Origin: Paraburkholderia megapolitana
GTDB taxonomy: Bacteria; Pseudomonadota; Gammaproteobacteria; Burkholderiales; Burkholderiaceae
Length of the DNA: 64,000 bases
Reading direction: 5' to 3'
Assembly (NCBI RefSeq): GCF_007556815.1
Contig: NZ_CP041743.1
Coordinates: 434,001-498,000 of the forward strand
In this document: positions 33,978-43,551 of the stretch, one piece after another
Layout: each line of letters begins with the position of its first letter
Numbering within the stretch: the first letter of the stretch is position 1
Notes under the pieces: model-generated
What the model saw: only the letters and a program-made list of their open reading frames with translations
Told to the model about the DNA's origin: nothing
Databases searched by the model: none
Program-made: the position numbers and the translations under genes

Positions 33978-36508
33978 TTGAAGTCGACCGTGCAGTGCGC
34001 GGTCGCCCTTTCACAAGGCACGTCCTTAACGCACCGCTCAACCCGCCGATCCCCCCCCGGCGCAGTCATGTTGTGAATCATCAAGGTCTGCGGATTCGAC
34101 AGCGGAATTTCCGCAGCACGCAGAGCCTTCAGAATCTCGAACAACAACTCGCTCTTCGTCGAACCTGAAATGCGCGGGCTGATCACGTAGCCGGTCACGC
34201 TGAGCGTGATCCCATCCGGCGTGAGCTGGCTGAATGTCACCGACGGCGCAGGCTTGTCGAGAATCGCCGGATGCGCCTCGTACGCACCCAGCAGAATGTC
34301 GCGAATCTGCTCTGGGTCGGTGTTAAGCGGAAACGTCAGCATCAACGTCGCCACCCCTTGCGTACTGTTGCCCATCGTCACGTTGCGCAGGTTCTGCGAG
34401 ATCAGCTGCGAATTCGGCACGATCACCGTAGACCGATCGCTCAACTGGATTTCCGTGGCACGCACATTGATGCGCCGGATATCGCCCTCCACACCGCTGA
34501 TGCTGATCATGTCACCGACTTTCACGGGTCGCTCGGTCAGCAGGATCAGACCGGACACGAAATTCTTGACGATCTCCTGCAAACCAAAACCGATCCCCAC
34601 CGACAACGCACTGACAATCCACGCGAGGTTGCTCCACTGCACGCCCAGTAACGCGAGGATCAGCAGCACGAGGACCACGTAGCCAAGGTTGCTGAACAGC
34701 GTAACGAGCGAGATGCGCATACCCGGTTCGACGCCGCTCTTGGGCAGCAACTCGGCATCGAGCCAGCGGCGCACGGTGCGCAGCAGATAAACACCAACGA
34801 TCAACGCAATCAGCGCGTTCAGAATATGCGCAGGAACGATATTCAATCGCTGCAACCGGTCCGCACCGAATGCATTAAGCAGGCTGTCGAGCAGATCCCC
34901 TGGTGTCGTGCCGAAGCCACCGGTAAACAATGCGAACACGGCGAGCAGCATCAACAGGCTCGACCCGCCGCCTGCGAGGATCGTCGACACCTGATCGAGA
35001 TGCATGTCCTGCAGACCGAAGAGATGCTTGATCGCCTTGCCGCTCGCGTGATGTGGCGAGAAGAAGCTTTCGCAGAGATCTTTCGTCAGTTGCGTCAGCA
35101 GGTACATGCTGCACAGCACGAGGTCGAACCATACGAGCTCGTAGGTCAGAAACCGCGCGATCGAAATGTAGCCGATCAGCAGCGCGAACAGCGATACCAC
35201 CACCGTCAACGTGACGGCTCCGTGGATCAGACCGGCAAACGTCGAACGTGCTTCGGGCGATTCGCCCGCGGCGGCGAGCGCCGAGCGCACCCGGTTGGCC
35301 CGTATCAGCGACGCGCCAATGGTCAGTACCACGACGAGCGATACGAGCCCACGACCGAAGAGCGTCACCTGCAGGCTCGTATCGACGGTCCGGTTCAACT
35401 GTTCGAGCGCACCCGATAGCAGCAGCAACCCTGCCAGAGCCGTGGGGAACGGCTTCATCGCCAGCGCCACCGGATCGGCGATCGCTGGCAGACGCCACGA
35501 TGGATGATGCGTGCACAGCAACGCGCGACCGAGACCCGCGATCAGTGCGCAGGTCCACGCGAGCTTCGCGAGCGCATCGGCAAAGTCCTGCAGCGACGGT
35601 GTGAGTTCCGCGTGGCGCGTCAACGCGAGGTACACAAACTGCACGGCAACGCCCGTCGCCAGCAAGGTGCCAAGCGTCACTGACAGCGCCAGCGCGCTGC
35701 GCCGCAGGCGACCTTCGGGCAAATGGTGAAAGCACACATACGCCATGCCGCGATCGATCAAACGACGGCCCACCGTCCATACCACCACGGCGAGCAGCAG
35801 CAGAAGGAGCGTGCCGGCTTTTTGCCCCGGCTGCCATGCAGCTTCGAGCACCGGTGCGACCTCCGCGCCGAAGGCGCTGAGGCTCTGCACGTCGTCGGGA
35901 TTCGGTTTGAACAGCGGCGACCAGAACTGTCCGCCCAGGATACTGCCAGAACGAAATGCCAGCTGATTCTTCAGCAACCCGTGCTGTAGCCGCGCGATCT
36001 GCGCAATCAGATTGATGAGCGCGGTCTTTGTGTCGGCGGCCTGCTTGAGTTGGGCATCCAGTTGCACCTTGCGCTTGTCGAGCCCGGAGCGCTGCTGCGC
36101 GACGGCGGGCGCTTCGGTTGTGGCGCCCGCGGCGGGCGGCGGACCGAGCACATCGATCTGCGTCTGCAGTTGCGCACGCACGGGCTGCAATTCTGCGATC
36201 AGCTTGTCGGTATCGGCTACCAGTTGCTGGGCTGCATCGTCGAATCCGGACAGTTGCTTGAAGCTCGTCGCTCCGCCGGCCTGCTGCTTGATGCGGTCCT
36301 GTGCGCCCTGCAGCCGTTTTAGTTCAGCTTGTGCGGCCTCGGGCGTGATTGCGACGGTAGTGGGTGCCTCAAGAACCGGCGCGCTGGCGGCGACAACAGC
36401 GGCAGCATCGGTGTTGCCTGTGCCGGCGGCATCCGCAGCCGGCAATGCCGCCGCACTCAGCGTGAGCGCGGCGACCACAGCGATGTGTGAAAAGAACTTT
36501 AGCGACAT
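33905..36508 (-). CDS. Large mechanosensitive channel, MscS family with DUF3772-type N-terminus
   Basis: An 867-residue membrane protein with a signal peptide (MSLKFFSHIAVVAALTLSAA), a periplasmic coiled-coil-like region (about residues 50-200), several transmembrane helices, and a C-terminal MscS core. The pore-lining and beta-domain region includes LSVGIGFGLQEIVKNFVSGL and ILLTERPVKVGDMISI, typical of MscS/YbiO/KefA proteins that relieve turgor on osmotic downshift. The likely last residues of the family (near LMIHNMTAPGG) are followed by an unusual 47-residue tail caused by an 8-base C tract (34051-34058). One extra base there would end the protein about five residues later. The tail overlaps the gene at 33171. 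Confidence 0.85.
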   Translation of the reverse strand: MSLKFFSHIAVVAALTLSAAALPAADAAGTGNTDAAAVVAASAPVLEAPTTVAITPEAAQAELKRLQGAQDRIKQQAGGATSFKQLSGFDDAAQQLVADTDKLIAELQPVRAQLQTQIDVLGPPPAAGATTEAPAVAQQRSGLDKRKVQLDAQLKQAADTKTALINLIAQIARLQHGLLKNQLAFRSGSILGGQFWSPLFKPNPDDVQSLSAFGAEVAPVLEAAWQPGQKAGTLLLLLLAVVVWTVGRRLIDRGMAYVCFHHLPEGRLRRSALALSVTLGTLLATGVAVQFVYLALTRHAELTPSLQDFADALAKLAWTCALIAGLGRALLCTHHPSWRLPAIADPVALAMKPFPTALAGLLLLSGALEQLNRTVDTSLQVTLFGRGLVSLVVVLTIGASLIRANRVRSALAAAGESPEARSTFAGLIHGAVTLTVVVSLFALLIGYISIARFLTYELVWFDLVLCSMYLLTQLTKDLCESFFSPHHASGKAIKHLFGLQDMHLDQVSTILAGGGSSLLMLLAVFALFTGGFGTTPGDLLDSLLNAFGADRLQRLNIVPAHILNALIALIVGVYLLRTVRRWLDAELLPKSGVEPGMRISLVTLFSNLGYVVLVLLILALLGVQWSNLAWIVSALSVGIGFGLQEIVKNFVSGLILLTERPVKVGDMISISGVEGDIRRINVRATEIQLSDRSTVIVPNSQLISQNLRNVTMGNSTQGVATLMLTFPLNTDPEQIRDILLGAYEAHPAILDKPAPSVTFSQLTPDGITLSVTGYVISPRISGSTKSELLFEILKALRAAEIPLSNPQTLMIHNMTAPGGDRRVERCVKDVPCERATAHCTVDFNQGFASSCFTSSLAGAKRPCAATS

Positions 36509-36690
36509 ATTCAGGATGGGTTTCGATGCATGACGTAAGCGAGGAGTAGCAAAAAACATATCCGGCATTCGCCATAGCTTGCCACAACCGCCCCACCTAT
36601 CCCGAATTGGGCTGTTTCAGCCGCCTGGCCGCTACCCGCTGGCCAGGCTTTTTCCCTTAAATGGGCACGAAGTGTGAAGTCAAGGCGCCC

Positions 36691-37029
36691 TCAAAACGAG
36701 GTTGCCCAACGACGATCTCGATTGACGATGTAAGTACGACTCTCGAGCCGGCTCTGGATCAACTCGCACCGCTGCTGCATTGGAAGGAGACTCTGCCGAG
36801 GAAGTCCGCTTTTTACCTCTACTGCACCGAGCCATTCTCCGCTGCCCACATCCGGGCCGTGCCCTTCTCCATCTGAAATGTCGAAGTAGTTCTTGTCCAG
36901 GTATGAAAACCATTCCTGCGTGCATGGCTGAGTCGTCGGCGCCCGCGGCACACGGATTGTCGCGATGACCCACGCAAGAACGATAAACACACCAATGCCA
37001 GTGAAGATTTTGAGACTTTTGATAACCAT
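36691..37029 (-). CDS. Small membrane-anchored hypothetical protein
   Basis: A 112-residue protein with an N-terminal hydrophobic segment (residues 6-28, IKSLKIFTGIGVFIVLAWVI) and a polar region containing CTQEWFSYLDKNYFDISDGE. GGTAAGG lies immediately upstream of the ATG. I recognise no family. It may be an inner-membrane anchored periplasmic protein. It is isolated between the MscS gene and the EF-hand gene. Confidence 0.55.
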   Translation of the reverse strand: MVIKSLKIFTGIGVFIVLAWVIATIRVPRAPTTQPCTQEWFSYLDKNYFDISDGEGHGPDVGSGEWLGAVEVKSGLPRQSLLPMQQRCELIQSRLESRTYIVNRDRRWATSF

Positions 37030-37254
37030 TCCTTACCTACGATTGCTTGCGGGTTTCGTCGCCGTTTCAGCAGGCTTGCGCTGCACATGCAAGCACGGCC
37101 GGCAGACGTTACCGCGGTATTGAGAAACATGCTAAATCGAGACAGCCGTCCGTCTCCTCCTTCGATGACAAAACTGTGTGAGCCTATCTAGTACTACGAA
37201 GATTGGCAATGCGGCGAGTGGGCGAAATCAGGTAGGCGTACAGAGAAGTCGTAA

Positions 37255-37290
37255 AAAAAGCGCAGCCCGATGTATCGGGCTGCGCTTTTT
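37255..37290. terminator. Rho-independent, possibly bidirectional terminator
   Basis: AGCGCAGCCCGA (37259-37270) and TCGGGCTGCGCT (37275-37286) form a 12-bp stem with loop TGTA. It is flanked by AAAAAAA on the left and TTTTT on the right, so it can act in both directions. It lies just past the stop of the leftward EF-hand gene. Confidence 0.85.
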
Positions 37291-37322
37291 GCTGATCGAC
37301 TCCCCAGCGGAGAGTCGGTCGA

Positions 37323-37694
37323 TTACGGCTGCGACTGCAGATAACGCTTCACATCGTCGAAAGTAACCTTGCCCGTCTTGTTGACGTCGATCTGGTTGAA
37401 GTTATTGGCGATATAACCCAAGCGACTCTTCTGCGCCTGTTGCTGCGTCAGCGAACCGTTGCCGGTAGCAGCGGCCGCATCGAAATTCGTTTTCAGACGC
37501 GCCATTGCCTGAGCCTGCAGCGTATCGCCCGTCGATGCCGCCGGTGCCGGTGTGACTGGCCTGTTGGCCGGAAAGAACGGGCCGTCCACACCGTGTCTGA
37601 CAACGCGGGTAGACGGTTGGGTCACATCGCTGGCCTGAGCCGTGCCGGCGATTGCAGCAAGCGCAAATACCGTCAGATAAAGTGCCTTTTTCAT
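37323..37694 (-). CDS. Exported EF-hand domain protein
   Basis: A 123-residue protein with a signal peptide (MKKALYLTVFALAAIAGTAQA; cleavage after about residue 21). Near the C-terminus, DVNKTGKVTFDD (D103-D114) matches a calcium-binding EF-hand loop with acidic residues at positions 1 and 12, N at 3, T at 5 and a central glycine. It is preceded by QQAQKSRLGYIANNFNQI, so one loop is clearly seen. Likely periplasmic Ca2+-binding protein of unknown role. Transcribed alone, ending at the terminator at 37255-37290. Confidence 0.8.
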   Translation of the reverse strand: MKKALYLTVFALAAIAGTAQASDVTQPSTRVVRHGVDGPFFPANRPVTPAPAASTGDTLQAQAMARLKTNFDAAAATGNGSLTQQQAQKSRLGYIANNFNQIDVNKTGKVTFDDVKRYLQSQP

Positions 37695-37772
37695 AGCAGT
37701 TCCTTTATGCCTTCCTTGATCATAGTCGTTCCGTGCGTCATTGACGCCGGTTCCACGAACAGCAGCCGGCGC

Positions 37773-39500
37773 TTAAGGCGTGCCGGCCGGTGGCTGGTCA
37801 GACCAGGGTTTCGGCAACTGGTGGAAACGCATTGCGCCTTCGATCGGGAAGCCATAGTAGTAGCTGACCAGATCGCGTTTCATGTGCGGCCGCGAAGTGT
37901 CTTCCAGGTAGATCATGTGGCCGCCGGCATAGTGCGTGACCTGAATATCCGGGTGGATACCCTTCACACTCTTTAGCCGCCCCAGATCCTTCTCGGTCAT
38001 GAAAAACGGTGTGACCAGATCGTGGTAGCCGTTTTCAACCAGTACCTTGAGATGCGGATTCAGCGTCAGTGCGGCCAGCAGATCGGGAATCGTGTCCGGT
38101 TCCGCCAGGCCGCCGTGGCTGAAGTCCCAGTTCTCGTTGGCGGTATCGCTCAAGGTCACGTAGGTCGTATTCGGCGCGGTGTATTTCAGGTAGTTGGGCA
38201 GTTGCTGGTTCAGGATGATCGGGAACGGCGTGGACATCAATGCATCCGACGGATCGGAATCGCTGGCGATGATCGGGCTGTTGTTCGCCGCCGAAACCCG
38301 ACCATCGTAACTGCCGATGGTGTAACCGGGAACCAGTGCGGTATTCAACGGATTCGGCCCGAGGTAAGCGGTCAGCGCACTGACGTTGACGGTGCTCTCC
38401 GCCGAGAGTTGCGTGTACACCGCCGGCGTCGGGAATACCGGTGGGTTAGCGAGCCCGAGGAAGGTCGGTCCGTACGGCAGGAATTGCGCGTAATCCCGAG
38501 TCGAAAAGTCGCGCATCATCTGTGCGAAGTTACGCAGCCACGGTAGCGGCGGTGTTACCTGTACACCAAACGGCGGTGGCGGCGTAACCAGCCCGAAGAA
38601 TGCAGCCACTTCGGCATAGCCCGGCAACAGCGACACCGTGTAGTCGGTAGCACGCTGCAAGTCCGACGTGCTTGGGTACTGATCGTTGTAGTCGAGAATG
38701 CACGACTGCAGGACGATCCCGGTCAGCTTCACGCCAGCCTGTTGAAGCAATGGCGCGAGCACATCGGTACGCGGCGTGCCATACGATTCGCCGTACAGAT
38801 AGATAGGCGAATTAGGCCGCGGGTTCACCGCCAGATAGCGCAGGATGAAATCGCGCATCACGCCGGCATCCTGATCGACACCCCAGAACGTCTGATTGGA
38901 GTTGGGCAACACCGCTTCGGAGAAGCCGGTGCCGGGAGGATCGATGAAGACCATGTCGGTGGTATCGATCAGACTCTCTTCGTTATCCACGAGCGGGAAG
39001 TTAGGCCAGCCGGTCGTGTACGGATCGGGCGTCGCGACTCTGCTTGGCGCAAATGAACCGAGCCGTAGCCAGATCGACGAAGACCCGGGGCCGCCGTTAT
39101 AGAAGAAGGTGACCGGACGCGGGAACGGTCCTCTGTTCTTCGCGATGTACGCAACGTAGAACATCGACGCTTCAGGATTGCCGTTCGCATCCATTGCGGT
39201 TAGATGCCCGGTCGTGGTGGTGTAGTCGACCCGCCTGCCGCTGTCCTTATAGGTCAACTGGTGATAAGCCACGCCGGCCTTTTCGTTCACGGCCGATGCC
39301 GCCAGACCATCGGTGGCGCCGAATGCGTAAGCGGTGTTATCCACGTACGGTTGATCGGGCGGAAAAGCATAGGCCGCGGGCGGCGCGAGCACTATCCCGC
39401 ACACACCGGCAGCCAGCGTCAGCGCCGGCGCTACCGTGCGCATGAATCTTCGAAGTTTTTGCGGAGCAATCCTGACATTCAATTGACGATCTGCTTTCAT
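37773..39500 (-). CDS. S10 family serine carboxypeptidase, exported
   Basis: A 575-residue secreted peptidase. The serine nucleophile lies in GESYGTPR (about S239), the catalytic Asp in NGYHDLVTPF and the His in YAGGHMIYLE; the NGGPGSSS oxyanion-hole motif is near residue 135. S10 carboxypeptidases release C-terminal residues at acidic pH and are less common in bacteria. The N-terminus has a signal-like hydrophobic stretch about residues 22-45. The ATG at 39500 follows AAAGGAC; an ATG at 39527 would add nine residues. It is transcribed alone. Confidence 0.9.
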   Translation of the reverse strand: MKADRQLNVRIAPQKLRRFMRTVAPALTLAAGVCGIVLAPPAAYAFPPDQPYVDNTAYAFGATDGLAASAVNEKAGVAYHQLTYKDSGRRVDYTTTTGHLTAMDANGNPEASMFYVAYIAKNRGPFPRPVTFFYNGGPGSSSIWLRLGSFAPSRVATPDPYTTGWPNFPLVDNEESLIDTTDMVFIDPPGTGFSEAVLPNSNQTFWGVDQDAGVMRDFILRYLAVNPRPNSPIYLYGESYGTPRTDVLAPLLQQAGVKLTGIVLQSCILDYNDQYPSTSDLQRATDYTVSLLPGYAEVAAFFGLVTPPPPFGVQVTPPLPWLRNFAQMMRDFSTRDYAQFLPYGPTFLGLANPPVFPTPAVYTQLSAESTVNVSALTAYLGPNPLNTALVPGYTIGSYDGRVSAANNSPIIASDSDPSDALMSTPFPIILNQQLPNYLKYTAPNTTYVTLSDTANENWDFSHGGLAEPDTIPDLLAALTLNPHLKVLVENGYHDLVTPFFMTEKDLGRLKSVKGIHPDIQVTHYAGGHMIYLEDTSRPHMKRDLVSYYYGFPIEGAMRFHQLPKPWSDQPPAGTP

Positions 39501-40140
39501 CTTGTTGTCCTTTCCTGTTAATAGCATTCCACCGCACTCGTGCCGACATAGGCCGCGCCATATTGCGAACCTGTCGCCACACCCAGCCTGACCAGTTGCT
39601 GGGTGCCACAGCCCGCTAAATCACGACCGGATGGGCTGGTGTAGTGGTACGTGCCACGGTTTCAGAACAGACTTCTGCGACGCCTACTGGAATGCATGAC
39701 ACTTCCCCATGTAATCTGGAATCCTGCCCGATACGCCGGCAGCACAGGCATGGCGAACGCTATCTGTGACGCGACGATGTCTTGCGAGGAAACATGGGGA
39801 TGCGACGGCGTGACGGAACGTACATCGTGCGACATACGCTTCGTTACCGGGAACTGTTATCCCTTTCTTCTTTGCAGATGAAGAGCGCGGACACATTGCT
39901 TCATTCCGCGCTTTGATACGCCTCTGGTTTTTCTGAAGAATTACATGCGCAATATTAGGCCGGCCATCTGGAACGTCAAGAAGATCTTATGCTGCGGCAA
40001 TACTCAAATGCGGTGTGAGTGTGCTGCACCGCATTAGCAGATTCTTTGCACGCGACTGCGGCAGTTTTACGGCTTCTTGACATGGCGTGTGCTGAAATGA
40101 GTGTGTAGTGAAGGAACAAACAGACGGGGCCGCCAACGCA
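39501..40140. other. Non-coding region
   Basis: I see no convincing gene in these about 640 bases. Weak structure is present: AGCGCGG (39883-39889) and CCGCGCT (39905-39911) can form a short stem, perhaps part of a terminator. The region holds the promoter of the S10 gene on the left strand and whatever drives the 40141 gene. Some short frames start here but lack family features. Confidence 0.4.
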
Positions 40141-40434
40141 ATGAAAAACCGCGATATCGATGCATTGATCGAGGTACTCCAGCTCTACGCGCATCATCGC
40201 CTGAGCGATGTGGCACGCGGTGCCGATACGCCGGCGCTCGCAGCGCTGATGGTCGAGAAGTTCGGCGAAGGGATTGCGCGGGCAACGCGCGTGCTCGGTG
40301 TCGAAGGCTCCGATGAGCTGCGACGGGAAATCGATCGTCTCGTGCGCGAAGTGGACCCGCACTACCCCACTCATCTTCAGTACCGCTTTGAAGCGCGACC
40401 GGCAGGACTGGCCATCAACGGTGCGGCGCACTGA
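40141..40434 (+). CDS. Small hypothetical protein
   Basis: A 97-residue helical protein (MKNRDIDALIEVLQLYAHHR at its start). I recognise no family. Composition and length fit a real small cytoplasmic protein, and its bias in codon third positions suits the surroundings. An alternative GTG start at 40108 would add eleven residues; neither start has a clear ribosome-binding site. Function unknown. Confidence 0.5.
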   Translation: MKNRDIDALIEVLQLYAHHRLSDVARGADTPALAALMVEKFGEGIARATRVLGVEGSDELRREIDRLVREVDPHYPTHLQYRFEARPAGLAINGAAH

Positions 40435-40510
40435 TTCGCAAATCGGGTAACGCGCTTAAGCGATTCGGTAGCGCAGTTCAGCAAGACGTGCCGCTACATA
40501 GCCGTATTCG

Positions 40511-40561
40511 ACCGCTTTTCCAGTCGCGTTTGCCTTCGGTGAGCGCGACTGGAAAAGCGGT
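40511..40561. repeat. Perfect 18-bp inverted repeat
   Basis: ACCGCTTTTCCAGTCGCG (40511-40528) and its perfect complement (40544-40561) surround a 15-bp loop. It lies between the 97-residue hypothetical gene and the PTS IIA gene. There is no terminal T-run, so its role (terminator, RNA stability or regulator site) is unclear. Confidence 0.65.
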
Positions 40562-40698
40562 TGGTATGTATAGCGGCAGGGCGTTCCATGAATGAACCGG
40601 CTTGCACCGATTCCGGGCGCAAGGTCGAGCGTGATTTTTACTCCACCTTAATGCCGGTTTGTGTAGCCTGACGGTATGTAATCGAAACCGGTGGTGAT

Positions 40699-41604
40699 AT
40701 GACACGCCCGATGACAAGCATGCGGAGTTTCCTCGGAAGCCGCAAAGGCCCGCTTCAACCGCAAGCGCGTCCCACGGCAAGCCGCAACGTGATCATTCAT
40801 GTAACGCTCGACGAGCAGCACGCCACGCCGTTACGTCAGGCATTGATCCGCGATTGCGCCGATCAGCCGTGGACCATCCGCATCGCCCCGTTGCCTGGAA
40901 CAGGCCGCGTGCGGCTCTCGCTCTATCTGCCGAAAACAGCGGTGAGCGGCGCACTGCAGCGCGTTGCGCATCTGGCTCCAGCCGCCGAACTGGGGCAACT
41001 GCTGGAAGTGCCCGACACACCGACAAGCGTCTGGCGCGGCCTCATGCATGCCGAGTCGCCACGCGACGACATACCCGCTCAACCTGCCGACAGCAGCGCG
41101 AACAACGAGAAGGGCGGCGACACGCTCGCGCAACTGATCACCCAGGACCATGTGTTACTCGGGCTGCAAGCAACCGACAAACAAAGGCTCTTCATCGAAC
41201 TCGGCCGTTTCTTCGAGCGGCACCACGGGTTATCGGCAGCAGCGGTGACGGCAGGTCTCCAGACACGCGAAGCGCTCGGCTCGACGGGACTGGGCCAGGG
41301 CGTGGCGGTGCCGCACGGGCAGATCAAGGGGCTACGCCACGCGCTGGCGTTATACGTGCGCCCCGCTACGCCGATTTCCTTCGACGCACCGGACGGTCAC
41401 CCGGTGACCGATATGGTCGTGCTGCTCGTGCCGCAATGGGCGAACAGCGCGCATCTGCGTCTGCTGGCCGATGTCGCGCGGCACTTCTGCGATCATCATT
41501 TCCGCGAGCAGTTGCACGCCTGTGTCGATGCACGGGCCGTGTGTCATCTTTTCACCGGCTATTGCGTGCTGGACGATGCATCGCACAATGTAGCCGGCGG
41601 TTGA
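40699..41604 (+). CDS. PTS IIA (PtsN-type) domain protein with N-terminal extension
   Basis: A 301-residue protein. Residues about 145-290 are a fructose/mannitol-type PTS EIIA domain, with phosphoaccepting histidine H206 in GVAVPHGQ. The first ~130 residues are an extension of unknown fold (proline/arginine-rich start, then a segment reading VIIHVTLDEQHATPLRQALI). PtsN proteins signal nitrogen or potassium status; this larger form could couple phosphotransfer to another input. Several ATGs lie within 21 bases (40699, 40711, 40720); the first was used. Not in an obvious pts operon. Confidence 0.78.
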   Translation: MTRPMTSMRSFLGSRKGPLQPQARPTASRNVIIHVTLDEQHATPLRQALIRDCADQPWTIRIAPLPGTGRVRLSLYLPKTAVSGALQRVAHLAPAAELGQLLEVPDTPTSVWRGLMHAESPRDDIPAQPADSSANNEKGGDTLAQLITQDHVLLGLQATDKQRLFIELGRFFERHHGLSAAAVTAGLQTREALGSTGLGQGVAVPHGQIKGLRHALALYVRPATPISFDAPDGHPVTDMVVLLVPQWANSAHLRLLADVARHFCDHHFREQLHACVDARAVCHLFTGYCVLDDASHNVAGG

Positions 41605-41816
41605 ATCCGCCCGGGACTACGTTCCGGTATGTCGCGCAGGAATGGCTGTTATGCCTTCGGCCCGCCTACCGGTCGTTTCGTCCATCTCCGATCATGCAGT
41701 CATGCCGAACTGCACAGCCACCGAGGCGCCGCAACCGAAAACCGGTTTGCCGGCGAACTCTATCTCCGGATAACGGCTGACAGCAGCGGACATCAACTCA
41801 ATCATCGGAGAACATC

Positions 41817-42488
41817 ATGTCGCTTCAGGACAAACTCGACGCTTTCAAGGCAGATTTCAAGGCCGGCAAACCGCCCTATAACGCACCGGCGGACATCCAC
41901 CCGATCATGGAGCGCGCCACCGCCGAACTCATCGCCACCGGCCAGGCAAGCCGCGCCGTGAAAGCCGGTGATCGCGCGCCAGACTTCAGCCTGAAAGACC
42001 AGGAGGACAACGAGGTTTCGTTGGCCGGGTTGCTCGAGAAGGGTCCGCTTGTCGTGACGTTCTATCGCGGCGTCTGGTGTCCGTATTGCAATCTCGAACT
42101 GAAGGCGCTTAACGAAGCGCTGCCTGAACTGCAACGCTATGGGGCTAACGTGGTGGCGATCTCGCCGCAGTTGCAAGTCAACAGCCGCAAGGCGGTGCGC
42201 GTCAACGAACTAGGCTTCCCGGTGCTCAGCGACACGCACAACGAGACGGCGAACGCGTTTGGACTGCGCTTTGCCATGCCCGACTATCTCGTCGAGCTGT
42301 ATAAGAAACTCAAGAACGATCTGCCTGCGATCAATGGCGATCCGGGCTGGACGCTGCCGATGCCCGCGCGTTACGTGATCGGCACGGATGGCATCGTTGC
42401 CTACTCCGAGGTGAACCCGGACTACACACGTCGTCCCGATCCGTCGGAGATGTTGCCGATTCTGAAAAAGCTGACGCAGATGGCGTGA
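41817..42488 (+). CDS. Peroxiredoxin-like thioredoxin-fold protein
   Basis: A 223-residue AhpC/TSA-family protein. WCPYC (C88 and C91) lies at the start of the helix after the beta-strand LVVTFYRGV, a typical thioredoxin fold, and ISPQL follows. It should reduce peroxides or disulfides. The ATG at 41817 is preceded by GGAGAAC. It converges on a LysR gene with 54 bp between stops. Confidence 0.85.
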   Translation: MSLQDKLDAFKADFKAGKPPYNAPADIHPIMERATAELIATGQASRAVKAGDRAPDFSLKDQEDNEVSLAGLLEKGPLVVTFYRGVWCPYCNLELKALNEALPELQRYGANVVAISPQLQVNSRKAVRVNELGFPVLSDTHNETANAFGLRFAMPDYLVELYKKLKNDLPAINGDPGWTLPMPARYVIGTDGIVAYSEVNPDYTRRPDPSEMLPILKKLTQMA

Positions 42489-42542
42489 TCTCGTTCTCCG
42501 CGAGCCGAACCGCTGCAATTCCCGTGTGCCGCAAGCCGATAA

Positions 42543-43454
42543 CTACGCAATATCGGTTTCCGCTTGAGGCGCACCGGACAACACGCTTTCGACAAAAGCG
42601 ACAAACGCACGCGCCTTCGATGTGACGCGTCGCCCCGACGGAAACACGGCCCACAGGTCTATCGGCGGTAACTGCCAGTCCGTCAGTACCGCACGCACGG
42701 TGCCGTCGGCCAGTTCGGGTTCGAACATCCACTGCGAAGCGATGGCGATACCCATATCGGACAGCACCGCTGTGCGAATGCCTTCCGCAGCACTCACGCG
42801 CACCCTGCCCGACACCACCACGGCGACTTCCTTACCGCTCTGGCTAAACGACCACGACTCGCCTCCGCCGCGCTGCGAATACACGATGGCCTGGTGTCCG
42901 CTCAGATCTGCCGGTGTCACCGGCACGCCGGCTTCGGCGAAATAGGCCGGTGTGCCGACGACGAACCTGGGGCTGCGGGCAATGCGTCGCGCGGTCATCG
43001 CGGAATCGTCGAGAGCGCCCATGCGTAGCGCCACGTCCATGCCCTCTTCGAACAGATCGATATTGCGGTCGTCGAGCACGATGTCGATCTCGAGTTGCGG
43101 ATGTTCGTCGAGAAAGCGCTTCAGCGCCGGCAAAATATGCAGACGCGCGAACGTCACCGCCGCCGACACGCGCAACCGCCCCGACAGACTTTCCGACGAT
43201 TGCCTCGCTGCATGCTCCGCTTCTTCCGCTTCGTCGATCGCAACCTTGGCGTGTTCGTAAAAGCGCTGACCTGCATCGGTCGTGTTGAGCCCGCGCGTCG
43301 AACGCAACAGCAAGCGCGCACCGACCCGTTCCTCGAGTTGTGCAATCGACTTCGATACGGCCGGCTGCCCCACATCGAGCCGACGCGCCGCGGCCGAGAA
43401 GGAACCCGCCTCGACGACGGCGACAAACGTTTCCATGGCTGTCATGCGGTCCAT
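42543..43454 (-). CDS. LysR family transcriptional regulator
   Basis: A 303-residue LysR protein. The N-terminal HTH (METFVAVVEAGSFSAAARRL, DVGQPAVSKSIAQLEERV) is followed by the effector domain starting about residue 90. It belongs to the large CrgA/DsdC-like LysR branch, whose members often regulate divergent genes. Here the facing gene is a TetR regulator rather than an enzyme, so the target is unclear. C-terminal extension is short and normal. Confidence 0.88.
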   Translation of the reverse strand: MDRMTAMETFVAVVEAGSFSAAARRLDVGQPAVSKSIAQLEERVGARLLLRSTRGLNTTDAGQRFYEHAKVAIDEAEEAEHAARQSSESLSGRLRVSAAVTFARLHILPALKRFLDEHPQLEIDIVLDDRNIDLFEEGMDVALRMGALDDSAMTARRIARSPRFVVGTPAYFAEAGVPVTPADLSGHQAIVYSQRGGGESWSFSQSGKEVAVVVSGRVRVSAAEGIRTAVLSDMGIAIASQWMFEPELADGTVRAVLTDWQLPPIDLWAVFPSGRRVTSKARAFVAFVESVLSGAPQAETDIA

Positions 43455-43522
43455 ATCCGGGCCTCGCTGCTGAACGAAGGCTCAACGGTAGCACTGAAAA
43501 CGGCAGCATCGCTTGATTTAAA

Positions 43523-43534
43523 GAATGAACGGTC
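43523..43534. promoter_or_regulatory. Candidate TetR half of a paired operator
   Basis: GAATGAACGGTC lies 17 bp before the tetR start. It matches the reverse complement of 44202-44213 at 10 of 12 positions. The pair brackets the regulator and its transporter neighbour. Confidence 0.4.
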
Positions 43535-43551
43535 TTAATATCAGCGTCACC

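Noticed and set aside
39651..39896. Short frames on both strands in the 39.5-40.1 kb spacer
   Set aside because: Cysteine-rich, composition unlike local genes, with no ribosome-binding site or family features.
40511..40561. Possible CRISPR-like repeat
   Set aside because: Only one copy is present, with no spacers and no cas genes in the window.
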